Below are positions 43,893 to 51,283 of a stretch of 52,512 bases of DNA, in pieces. Numbering within the stretch: position 1 is the stretch's first letter; every line of letters begins with the position of its first letter. A program made the position numbers and the translations under genes. Origin of the DNA: Planotetraspora thailandica (GTDB lineage Bacteria > Actinomycetota > Actinomycetes > Streptosporangiales > Streptosporangiaceae); assembly GCF_016863335.1 (NCBI RefSeq), contig NZ_BOOR01000041.1, forward strand, positions 1-52,512, in the 5' to 3' direction. The notes under the pieces were generated by a model, which did not search any database, was not told the DNA's origin, and saw nothing but the letters and a program-made list of their open reading frames with translations.

Positions 43893-44714
43893 TCAGCCCT
43901 TGATCGCGCCGACCAGCCCGTTGACGAAATACCGCTGAAGCAGCAGGAACAGCACGATGACCGGAAGCACGATGATCAGCGAGGCCGCCATCACCTCGTT
44001 GTAGCGGGGCACCTCGCTGGAGATCAGCGACTCCAGGCCGAGAGGCAGGGTGTAGCGCGATGGATCGGAGATCGACACGCGGGTCAGCACGTACTCGTTC
44101 CACGTCGGCACGGCCGTGAGCACGGCGACGGCGACGTGCGCGGGCTTGGCCAGCGGCAGGTAGACCGACGCGAAGATGCGCAGCTCACTCGCGCCGTCGG
44201 CGCGGGCCGCCTCGCGCATCTCCCGCGGGATGGCGCCATAGGCGTTGGTGAGCAGGAGCACGGTCAGCGGCGCGGTGCCGTTCACGAAGGGCAGCACCAG
44301 GCCGATGTGCGTGCCGAGCACGCCGAGCTGCTTCTCCAGGATGACGACCGGTAGCAGCATGGTGATGCCGGGCACGAACAGCAGCGACACGAAGAACCAG
44401 AACAGGATGCGCCGCCCGGGGAAGTCGAGCACGGCGAAGGCGTAGGACGCCAGGCTGTAGACGACCAGCACGCCGAGCACCGTCATGGCGGTGACCTTGA
44501 GGCTGTTGAGGAAGTAGTCGAAGAAGTGCAGCCGGCCCCAGGTCTGCACGAGCGTGTCGAAGCTGAACGAGCGGGGCAGGAAGCCGCCCTCCAGGATCTC
44601 GCTCCTGCTCTTGAAAGCCCCCGAGGCCATCCACAGGAAGGGATACAGGCTGATCAGCGCGTACAGGAACAACGCGGCGAAGGACACCGCCCTGGCCGCG
44701 CGCCGCCCGGTCAC
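43893..44714 (-). CDS. Carbohydrate ABC transporter permease (MalG-like)
   Basis: 273 residues from GTG 44714, overlapping the upstream permease stop (GTGA) with GGAGGG just before. Six membrane helices; the EAA loop is EMREAARADGASELRIFASVYLPLAKP. N-terminal LFLYALISLYPFLWMASGAFKS and C-terminal LLLQRYFVNGLVGAIKG are characteristic of MalG-type subunits. It forms the membrane channel with the next permease; no ATPase is encoded nearby, so a shared MsiK-type ATPase is likely. Confidence 0.93.
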   Translation of the reverse strand: MTGRRAARAVSFAALFLYALISLYPFLWMASGAFKSRSEILEGGFLPRSFSFDTLVQTWGRLHFFDYFLNSLKVTAMTVLGVLVVYSLASYAFAVLDFPGRRILFWFFVSLLFVPGITMLLPVVILEKQLGVLGTHIGLVLPFVNGTAPLTVLLLTNAYGAIPREMREAARADGASELRIFASVYLPLAKPAHVAVAVLTAVPTWNEYVLTRVSISDPSRYTLPLGLESLISSEVPRYNEVMAASLIIVLPVIVLFLLLQRYFVNGLVGAIKG

Positions 44715-45676
44715 CGCACCCTCCGCAACATGCGCGCGTTCAGCAGGGCCAGCAGCACGGCTCCGGCGAACAGCATCCAGCCGAGCGCGCTGGACACGCC
44801 GAGCGTCTGGGCCAGGCCCTTGAAGAACGCCAGCCGGTAGGCCATCAGCCCCAGCACGTCCGTGTGCCCGCCGGGGCCGCCGCGCGTCATGACCAGGAAG
44901 ATCTGGAACCCGTGGAGGGCGTCGCGCACGCCGAGCAACACGATCGCGGCGGTGATGGGCCGCAGCAGCGGCCAGATCACCCGGCGCAGGACATGGCGGG
45001 GAGCCGCCCCGTCGATCTGCGCGGCCTCGAACAGGTTCGGATCGATGGCCTGAAGGCCGCTCAGGTAGAGCAGCGTCGCGACCGGCACGGCCGACCAGAC
45101 GAGGATGAGGATCAACGTGGGCAGCGCCGTGTCCGGGTTGCCGAGGAAACCCTGCGGCTGCGCGAGCGTGCCGAGGCCGAGCGAACGCAGCAGCGTGTTG
45201 ATCGCGCCGTCGGGCTCGAGCACGTACCGCCAGGCGAAGTAGACCGCGATGCCGGTGGTGACGTACGGCAGGAAGTAGATCGAGCGCAGGATCGCACGCA
45301 GCCGCCTGATGGAGTTGAGCGCGACGGCGAGCGGCAGGGAGATCGCCACGGTGAGCAGCGGCACGGCGATCATGACCTGCAGGGTGTGGCCCCCGGCTCG
45401 CCGCAGCTCGGGCGCGAGCACCGGGTCGGCGTAGAGCAGGTCGAGATAGTTCTGCACCCCCACCCAGGTCCAGGTCGGGGTGAAACCGTTCCACTTGGCG
45501 AAGCTCAGCGCGAGCCCGCTGCCGATCGTGTAGACGCCCATGACCGCGAACAGCGCGACCGCGGGCAGCACGAACGCCCACCCCGTGAGCCAACCCGGCC
45601 AGTGCCGGGGCGACCGGGTCCGGGACGGCCGCTTGTCCAGCCGTCCCGGGTGGTCCTTCACGGCGAGCGAGCTCAC
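44711..45676 (-). CDS. Carbohydrate ABC transporter permease (MalF-like)
   Basis: 321 residues from GTG 45676, overlapping the binding-protein stop. Cytoplasmic N-terminus followed by GWAFVLPAVALFAVMGVYTIGSGLALSF and five further helices; EAA loop LFEAAQIDGAAPRHVLRRVIWPLLRP. Length and pattern match MalF-type subunits of CUT1 sugar importers, which take up di- and oligosaccharides. Confidence 0.93.
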   Translation of the reverse strand: MSSLAVKDHPGRLDKRPSRTRSPRHWPGWLTGWAFVLPAVALFAVMGVYTIGSGLALSFAKWNGFTPTWTWVGVQNYLDLLYADPVLAPELRRAGGHTLQVMIAVPLLTVAISLPLAVALNSIRRLRAILRSIYFLPYVTTGIAVYFAWRYVLEPDGAINTLLRSLGLGTLAQPQGFLGNPDTALPTLILILVWSAVPVATLLYLSGLQAIDPNLFEAAQIDGAAPRHVLRRVIWPLLRPITAAIVLLGVRDALHGFQIFLVMTRGGPGGHTDVLGLMAYRLAFFKGLAQTLGVSSALGWMLFAGAVLLALLNARMLRRVR

Positions 45677-47052
45677 TCGGTGACCTTCCACATCGAGCCC
45701 ATGATCTTGTCGAGCTCGGTTCCGGCCTGCTGCGGCGACACCTCCTGGAGCGGTGTCAGCCTGACCATCAGGTCACCCGGCTTGACCTGGTCGTAGTCGG
45801 AGGGGAAGAAGCTCACGTCGGCGGCGTCGTACATGCTGTCCGGCGAGCCGGTGAAGTACTTCTGCAGCGCCGCCAGATCCGGGCCGAGCAGCGACTCGGC
45901 CTGGGTGCCGAGATCGGTCGCGGGCAGGTCGAGCGACTCCTTGGCGACGGCGCCCGCCCCCTCGGGGGAGGTGAGCCAGTCGATCCACTTGACGGCGGCG
46001 GCGCGGTTGTCCGTCGTGGACGTGACGCCGAGCCCGGTCAGGGCCAGCGGCGCCATCGAGATCTCCTTGTTCACGCCCTCGGCCGACGGGGGAATCGGGA
46101 AGGTGAGCACCTTGTCGGGCGACATGCCGTTCTGGCCGAGGAACGCCATGGTGAACGTGCCGCCGACGTCGAAGGCCGACTTGCCCTGCGCGAAGGCGAT
46201 GTCGGCCTCGTCGATGCCGAGGGTGGTCGTCCCCGGCATCCAGTACGGCGTGAGCCTGCTGAACGCCTCGAGTGTCCTGACCCCGTCGGGGGAGGCGAAA
46301 CCCTGCGCGGCGCCTTTGGCGAACAACGCCTGGAACCGGTCCTTGCCGAGGTAGGCGTGCGCGAGCGGCTGGTAGATCCAGTTGTAGCCGGTCTGGCTCA
46401 CCTTGAGCCCGAGGGACAGGCCGCCTTCCTTGGTGTCCTTCCCGGTGGTGGCCTTCAGCGCGTCGAGGAACTCCTCCCACGTCTTGGGCGGCGTGTCCGG
46501 GTCGAGACCGGCCGCCTTCAGCTTGTCCTTGTTCGCGTAGACGATCCCGAAGGCGCCCGCGGTGAAGCCCACGCTGAACCGCTGGCCCGCCTTGGCGCTC
46601 TTGAACGGCGAGTCGCTCGCCGCGTCGTCGATGCGCTGCTGCGTCATGACGCCGCTTTCGCGGGTGGTGGGCAGCAGTCGCTGCTTCCACGCGTCGTTCA
46701 CGTCGCCCTGCAGGTCCTGCAGCAGGCCGGAGGCCCCCATCTCCAGGTCCTCACCGCCGGCGTGGACCTCCAGCACGTCGGGCAGGCCGCCCGTCTGCGC
46801 CGCGCTCTGCACCTTGCTGACGAACACGTCGTCGGGAGTGACCGCCTCCACGGTCACGCTGATGCCGGTCTCGCTCTTGAACTGGGCGGCGACCTTGTTG
46901 AGCGCGTCGGCGTGCAACTTCTTGAAGGTCCACATCGTCAGGGTCTGCGCGCCGCCCTGCTGCTGCTCACCACCGCCCCCGCACCCGGCCACGGCCATTC
47001 CCACCACGAGCGCCACGGCCGCGCCGAGCGCCCTCCTGTGCGCTGCTCTCAT
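45673..47052 (-). CDS. Sugar ABC transporter substrate-binding lipoprotein
   Basis: 459 residues from ATG 47052 (GAGGGAGA upstream). Signal peptide with lipobox VAGC, lipidated Cys24, then a Gly/Gln spacer. Family 1 extracellular solute-binding fold: QTLTMWTFKKLHADALNKVAAQF, LPDVLEVHAGGEDLEMGASGLLQDL, VGFTAGAFGIVYANKDKLKAAGLDPDTPPKTWEEFLDAL, DVGGTFTMAFLG and VKWIDWLTSPEGAGA. It captures an oligosaccharide and hands it to the two permeases. Given the secreted GH99 gene directly upstream, alpha-mannobiose-type products are the likely ligand (inference). Confidence 0.92.
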   Translation of the reverse strand: MRAAHRRALGAAVALVVGMAVAGCGGGGEQQQGGAQTLTMWTFKKLHADALNKVAAQFKSETGISVTVEAVTPDDVFVSKVQSAAQTGGLPDVLEVHAGGEDLEMGASGLLQDLQGDVNDAWKQRLLPTTRESGVMTQQRIDDAASDSPFKSAKAGQRFSVGFTAGAFGIVYANKDKLKAAGLDPDTPPKTWEEFLDALKATTGKDTKEGGLSLGLKVSQTGYNWIYQPLAHAYLGKDRFQALFAKGAAQGFASPDGVRTLEAFSRLTPYWMPGTTTLGIDEADIAFAQGKSAFDVGGTFTMAFLGQNGMSPDKVLTFPIPPSAEGVNKEISMAPLALTGLGVTSTTDNRAAAVKWIDWLTSPEGAGAVAKESLDLPATDLGTQAESLLGPDLAALQKYFTGSPDSMYDAADVSFFPSDYDQVKPGDLMVRLTPLQEVSPQQAGTELDKIMGSMWKVTE

Positions 47053-47078
47053 CTCGTCTCTCCCTCTTTCGGGTACGG

Positions 47079-48146
47079 CTAGCGCAGCCGCTCGAAGGCC
47101 TTGACCCAGAACTTGGTGCGGTCGAGATAGGCCGTCTCGGCCGCCTTCCCGTGCTTGCCGTACGCGCCGGAGAAGGTCTGGTAGCCGAAGCCCGCCGGGG
47201 GCGTGCTGGATGCCGGCTCGATGGAGCTGCCCTCGTGCCACTCGTTGAAGGAGGTGACCGACACCCACGTGGGGTCGCCGCCGATCACCGGGTCGAGGGC
47301 GTTGGACCACTCCTTGTCGTAGGTGGCGCCGCCGTCGCGGCCGAGCGTGGGCGTGGTGTTGCCCGGCACCGCGCGGTCGTCGACATATCCGGGAGCGACC
47401 GACGGCGCCCAGATCAGGCCGTGCTCCTTGGCGTAGGCCCCGGCCTCCTTCCAGCCGGGGGCGGTGGCGCCCGCGATGCCGTCGTAGGTGTACATGCCGG
47501 AGAAGTGCGCGATCTTGGAGGCGTCCGTGGTCTGCGCGAGGATGACGTTGTCCCCGTTGACCTGGTCGAGCGCCGTCCAGTCGGCGATCTGCAGGCTCCA
47601 GAAGACGTAGAACACCGGCCGGTCGCCCTGGTCGGGGGCGCGGAAGAACGCCGGGTGCCCGCCGTAGGCCTGGTCGATGTAGGCGATGTCGGCGACGACC
47701 GACTCGGCGGTGCGGCCCTCGTACGGCTCGATGTGCCAGGCCACCTTGATGCCCCGCTTGGCGGCGGCGTCGAGCACTCCCCGGGCCATGCGGTCCTCGT
47801 AGCTGCCGCGGCCCCACCAGCTGTAGACGATGACGCCCGCGCCGCTGCGCTGGATCCACTTCATGTGTGCGGCGACGGCGCCGTCCACGTCGCCGGAGTC
47901 GTAGGCGCCGAGCGCCGGGTAGAGGTCGGCTCCGACGTCCTGCGGCGGTGTGTGGCCGCCCTGCTGCCAGTGCCGCCACTCGCCGCCGACCTCGGGGTTT
48001 CCGTACCACGGGTAGTAGAAGAGGTGGACCTTGGTGGAGAGCTTCGCGGCCTCGGCCTCCGAGGCCGGCGGTGCCCACAGAACGCACAGGAGCGTCAAGA
48101 GCGCCGCGATGAACGCGGAGTTTCGACGTTTTGCACCGGCTGTCAT
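47079..48146 (-). CDS. Secreted GH99 endo-alpha-mannosidase/mannanase-like enzyme
   Basis: 355 residues from ATG 48146 with GAAAGGA just upstream. Sec signal peptide (cleavage near residue 34). GH99 marks: VHLFYYPWYGNPE (38-52), GVIVYSWWGRG (104-114), catalytic HIEPYEGR with E140 and E143, matching the two essential Glu of characterised GH99 enzymes, and SFNEWHEGSSIEP (299-311). GH99 enzymes cut internal alpha-1,2-mannosidic bonds in N-glycans or fungal-type alpha-mannan via an epoxide intermediate. Alternative: a sister GH-like family with the same motifs. It heads the transporter genes, giving a secreted-depolymerase-plus-importer unit. Confidence 0.88.
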   Translation of the reverse strand: MTAGAKRRNSAFIAALLTLLCVLWAPPASEAEAAKLSTKVHLFYYPWYGNPEVGGEWRHWQQGGHTPPQDVGADLYPALGAYDSGDVDGAVAAHMKWIQRSGAGVIVYSWWGRGSYEDRMARGVLDAAAKRGIKVAWHIEPYEGRTAESVVADIAYIDQAYGGHPAFFRAPDQGDRPVFYVFWSLQIADWTALDQVNGDNVILAQTTDASKIAHFSGMYTYDGIAGATAPGWKEAGAYAKEHGLIWAPSVAPGYVDDRAVPGNTTPTLGRDGGATYDKEWSNALDPVIGGDPTWVSVTSFNEWHEGSSIEPASSTPPAGFGYQTFSGAYGKHGKAAETAYLDRTKFWVKAFERLR

Positions 48147-48226
48147 CGGTGTCCTTTCGTCACTGGGTGGGGGTGGATCACGTGTGCCGCCAGTGGAGCG
48201 CGAAAGAGCCGCCGACCTGGCCCTTC

Positions 48227-48256
48227 ACACCGGTTCGGTGTTATGCGCAAAACGTT
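48227..48256. promoter_or_regulatory. Putative operators upstream of the GH99 gene
   Basis: ACACCG-GTT-CGGTGT (48227-48241) is a perfect inverted repeat; six bases on, GCAAAACGTT (48247-48256) holds the central CG of LacI-type sites and shares GCAAAACG with the site upstream of the epimerase gene. Both are 80-110 bases before the GH99 start. Confidence 0.45.
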
Positions 48257-48413
48257 AAGATTGATCCCGAAATCTACACGCAACACAGGGACTGTCAAGG
48301 GTGCATGTGGATGTAACCTGACGGCCGCAGTCATGATCGCGGCCGCGGGGCGCCGGTCCTGCGGCGATCGAGCCGGCTCTCGGCGCGTCCGCCGGAGACC
48401 CGGCGCAGTGCCC

Positions 48414-50135
48414 TCAGGTCGAGCGGCGGACGACCAGCCGCGCGGGGATGACCACCTCGCGGAAGCCCCCGGCCTCGCCGTACAGGCGGTCGAGCAGCAG
48501 GCGGGCGCACGCCTGGCCGATCTCGCGCGCCGGGTTGGCCATCGTGGTCAAACCTGGCGATATCAGACCGGCGGCCTCGATGTCGTCGAAGCCCATGACC
48601 GCCAGGTCGTCCGGCACGCGCAGCCCGCGTGCGAGGGCCGCGTCGACGGCCCCGATCGCCATGATGTCGTTGGCGCAGAGCACCGCGTCGGGCCGGTCGG
48701 GCAGGTCGAGCAGCCGGACCGCGCCCTCCGCGCCGCCCGTCCTGCTGAAGTGCGTGTGCACGACCAGGCCCGGGTCGGCGGGCACGCCTGCTTCGGCCAG
48801 CGCCGCGCGGTAGCCCGCCACCCGTTCGGCTGCGGGCCCCTCCGGCTCGGGGCCCTCGGCTCCCGAGCCGCCGACGAACGCGATCCTGCGGTAGCCGCGC
48901 GACAGCAGGTGGCGGGTGGCCTCGGCGGCACCGCCCTCGTCATCGCTGTGCACCACGTCGACGCCGTCCTGGACCAGCCGCCCGCCGAGCCGTACGACGG
49001 GGATGCCCGCCTCGATCGCCGGCAGCAGGTCTTCCGCGTGGGTGTGGAAGACCGCGAACGCCAGCGCGTCGACCTGCCTCGCGATCATCTGCTCGATCGC
49101 CGCCCGCTCCATGTGCCGGTCGCCGTCGGTGTTGCTGATGATCTGGTCGTAGCCGGCCGGCCCGAGCACGTCCTGGATGCCGCGGGCCAGCGCCGGATAG
49201 AAGGGGTTGGTGATGTCCGGGATGACCAGCCCGATCGTCTGGCTCCTGCTCGTGCGCAGGCCGCGGGCGAGCACGTTGGGGCGGTAGCCGAGCCGTTCGA
49301 TGGCGTCGAGTACCCGCCGCCGGGTCGTGTCGGCGACCGGACGGCGGCCGTTGAGCGTGTGCGACACCGTGGTCGCGCTCACCCCGGCGAGTTCGGCGAC
49401 ACGGGTGATGCTCGGCCGCTCCCCCCGCGAGCCGGCGGGAACGTTCCTCCCGCGGACAGGAGCGGGCGTCCCGGGCATCGGTCCGGCCTTCTCCTGCCGC
49501 GGCCGCTCCCCGGGGGCGACGGCGGCGAGGGCCGCGATGAGCCGCCGCCTGCCCGCCGCGGCCGCGTCCGGCGGGGACGCGCCTGCCGCGATCTCGGTCA
49601 GAATCGACTCCCACACCTCGCGCACCGCGGCCAGCACGACCGCCGCGACCACGCCGGGCGTGAGCGTGCTCCCTGTAGCTGCGCCCTCTGCGTCGATCAC
49701 GGCGGACAGGTCGCGCTCCCAGCCCGCGAACAGCTCCCTGGCATACGACCGCAGCGCCGCACTCCGCACGTATGCACGCGCCCACGTCGCCGGGTCCGCC
49801 GTCCCGGTCGCGGGGCCGGTCGCGGGGCCGGACGGGGGGTCCGGCAGGAGCCCGGCCATGGCCTCCGCGAGAGCGACCCCGGCCGAACGTTCCCGGGCGA
49901 GCGCCGCCGGCTCGCCGCGCAGGAGGGGCTCCCCGGTGAAGAACAGCTGCTCCTTGGCCGCGAAGTGGTTGAACACCGTCTTCGCCGAGACGTCGGCGGT
50001 CTCCGCGATCTCGGCCACCGTCACCGCGTCGAACCCGTGCTCCGCGAACAGCCCGAACGCCGCCGCGACGATCGCCTGGCGGGTCTGGGCCTTCTTCCGT
50101 TCGCGTCGCGCCGATGAGGGGCCTTCGGATGACAT
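48414..50135 (-). CDS. TetR-LacI fusion transcriptional regulator
   Basis: 573 residues in one frame without a stop. Residues 12-65 are a TetR HTH (FDAVTVAEIAETADVSAKTVFNHF), and about 70-207 a TetR helical ligand domain, i.e. a full TetR protein. After a Pro/Gly/Arg linker (208-240), residues 241-288 are a LacI HTH and hinge (PSITRVAELAGVSATTVSHTLNGRRPVADTTRRRVLDAI), and 297-573 a periplasmic-binding-protein-like effector domain (IGLVIPDITNPFYPALARGIQ, VLCANDIMAIGAVDAALARG, VMGFDDIEAAGLISPGLTTM). An internal ATG at 49478 (Met220) has AGGAGAAGG upstream, so LacI alone may also be made. It probably represses the GH99/ABC genes downstream in response to a sugar; the TetR effector is unknown. 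Confidence 0.85.
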   Translation of the reverse strand: MSSEGPSSARRERKKAQTRQAIVAAAFGLFAEHGFDAVTVAEIAETADVSAKTVFNHFAAKEQLFFTGEPLLRGEPAALARERSAGVALAEAMAGLLPDPPSGPATGPATGTADPATWARAYVRSAALRSYARELFAGWERDLSAVIDAEGAATGSTLTPGVVAAVVLAAVREVWESILTEIAAGASPPDAAAAGRRRLIAALAAVAPGERPRQEKAGPMPGTPAPVRGRNVPAGSRGERPSITRVAELAGVSATTVSHTLNGRRPVADTTRRRVLDAIERLGYRPNVLARGLRTSRSQTIGLVIPDITNPFYPALARGIQDVLGPAGYDQIISNTDGDRHMERAAIEQMIARQVDALAFAVFHTHAEDLLPAIEAGIPVVRLGGRLVQDGVDVVHSDDEGGAAEATRHLLSRGYRRIAFVGGSGAEGPEPEGPAAERVAGYRAALAEAGVPADPGLVVHTHFSRTGGAEGAVRLLDLPDRPDAVLCANDIMAIGAVDAALARGLRVPDDLAVMGFDDIEAAGLISPGLTTMANPAREIGQACARLLLDRLYGEAGGFREVVIPARLVVRRST

Positions 50136-50137
50136 GT

Positions 50138-50164
50138 CCGGGATCCTACATTTGATGACTCCTT
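50138..50164 (-). promoter_or_regulatory. Start-stop element upstream of the fusion regulator
   Basis: On the minus strand AAGGAG (50164-50159), seven bases, then ATG directly followed by TAG (50151-50146), ahead of the real ATG at 50135, which itself has only a weak site (AGGATCCC). A ribosome stalled or terminated here could tune regulator synthesis. Confidence 0.3.
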
Positions 50165-50182
50165 ATGCTCACTGTAAAAGTC

Positions 50183-51070
50183 CTACGAGGCCTCCCCCTC
50201 CACGAGGGGATACGCCGTCACCGGATACCGATGCCGCGCGCGGAAGCCGAGGAGCCGCTCGGCCACCCCGAGGTCGATCGGCGCGGCCCGGCCCGGGATG
50301 GGCGCACGGCGCTCGGCGTCCGGATGGAACCGGCCGAGGAGTTCCTCGGTCGGCCGGTCGGCCAGCGTGTCCGGCGCGGTGACGAAGACCACCTGGCAGC
50401 CCTCGACGGGCCGGGTCAGCCCGAGCCAGCATGCGTGGGCCGCGTCGCGGGTGTCGAGGTAGGTCCACAACTCCTTGGCCCCCGAGCCCGGGTCGCCGGC
50501 GTAGCGGGCGGCCGTCTTGTCGAACTTGTCTCCGGGACCGCCGAGCAACGGGAAGCGCAGCGCGACGACGGCCATCGCGTGACGGCGGGCCATCATCGCC
50601 GCCGTGGCCTCGTCCGCCTGCTTCGACAGGCCGTACGGATCCTCGACCTGCAGCGGCAGGGCCTCGTCGACCGGCACGTAGGCGGGATGCAGCGCCCTGC
50701 CCGCCCAGGGCAGGCCGAGCACGGAGAAGCTGCTCGCGACCACCGCTCTGCGCACGCCCAGCACGCCGGCCTCCTCCAGCACGACGAACGTCGCGCGCGT
50801 GTTGCCGCAGAAGACCTCCTCCGGGGTGCCGAGGGTGGGCGCCGGGATCGCGGCGAGGTGGGCGACCGCGTCGACCCCGTCGAGCGCGTCGCGCACGACG
50901 TCCGGGTCACCGGCGTCGCCGACCACCACCCGATCGGCGGTCGTGCCGCCCGGGTCGTGCAGGTCGAGCGCGGTCGCGGGCACTCCCCGCTCCGCCAGCA
51001 GGCCGAGCACCGCCCGTCCCAGCCTGCCGGCCGCGCCGGTCACCAGCACGCGACGCGGTTGGTCGGTCAT
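50183..51070 (-). CDS. NAD-dependent epimerase/dehydratase-like protein
   Basis: 295 residues from ATG 51070 (AAGGGG upstream). Extended SDR: VLVTGAAGRLGRAVLGLL, VVVGDAGDPDVVRDALDGVDAVAHLAA, active-site region with SSFSVLG and YGLSKQADE (Tyr-x-x-x-Lys), and ALRFPLLGGPGDKF. It resembles uronate/sugar dehydrogenase-like epimerases of sugar catabolism loci. Sits 47 bases upstream of the fusion regulator on the same strand and carries a LacI-like site in its promoter, so is probably part of the same regulon. Confidence 0.85.
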   Translation of the reverse strand: MTDQPRRVLVTGAAGRLGRAVLGLLAERGVPATALDLHDPGGTTADRVVVGDAGDPDVVRDALDGVDAVAHLAAIPAPTLGTPEEVFCGNTRATFVVLEEAGVLGVRRAVVASSFSVLGLPWAGRALHPAYVPVDEALPLQVEDPYGLSKQADEATAAMMARRHAMAVVALRFPLLGGPGDKFDKTAARYAGDPGSGAKELWTYLDTRDAAHACWLGLTRPVEGCQVVFVTAPDTLADRPTEELLGRFHPDAERRAPIPGRAAPIDLGVAERLLGFRARHRYPVTAYPLVEGEAS

Positions 51071-51098
51071 GCGTTCCCCTTTCAGCAGCCTGTTGATC

Positions 51099-51112
51099 GC
51101 AAAACGATTTGC
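51099..51112. promoter_or_regulatory. LacI-type operator between divergent epimerase and oxidoreductase genes
   Basis: GCAAAACGATTTGC, palindromic except for one position pair around a central CG, 29-42 bases before the epimerase start. It shares GCAAAACG with the GH99 upstream site. It fits the LacI consensus style and may serve both divergent genes. Confidence 0.6.
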
Positions 51113-51145
51113 CCGCCCGTGAAGGATGACCCTGCCGGATGGCCG

Positions 51146-51260
51146 TGTCAATGCCGTTGTCAATGCGGTGCCGGATGGACGACCCCGGGCCGCACTCTGA
51201 TAGAAGTGGCCCGGTTGCATGGCCTTTTTTCGCCATATGGGGCCATATGGGCTCATATGG
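51146..51260. repeat. Short phased repeats in the promoter of the Gfo/Idh gene
   Basis: Two things are seen. A 12-base tandem TGTCAATGCSGT at 51146-51157 and 51158-51169, flanked by CCGGATGG copies. Then CATATGG three times at exact ten-base steps (51234, 51244, 51254). The latter lie about 25-50 bases before the ATG at 51284. Confidence 0.7.
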
Positions 51261-51283
51261 GCAGTTAACGGCGAGCGGGAGAC

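Noticed and set aside
43036-44103. A longer SDR beginning at 44103
   Set aside because: The extra 78 residues are antisense-like translation of the permease's 3' region; the SDR fold begins at Met of MRLEGARVLVTG (43869).
47151-50117. A 988-codon open frame on the plus strand antisense to the GH99 and regulator genes
   Set aside because: It is a mirror frame of high-GC coding DNA: low-complexity Arg/Gly/Ala/Val product, no recognisable domain, and the minus-strand frames carry clear GH99, TetR and LacI motifs.
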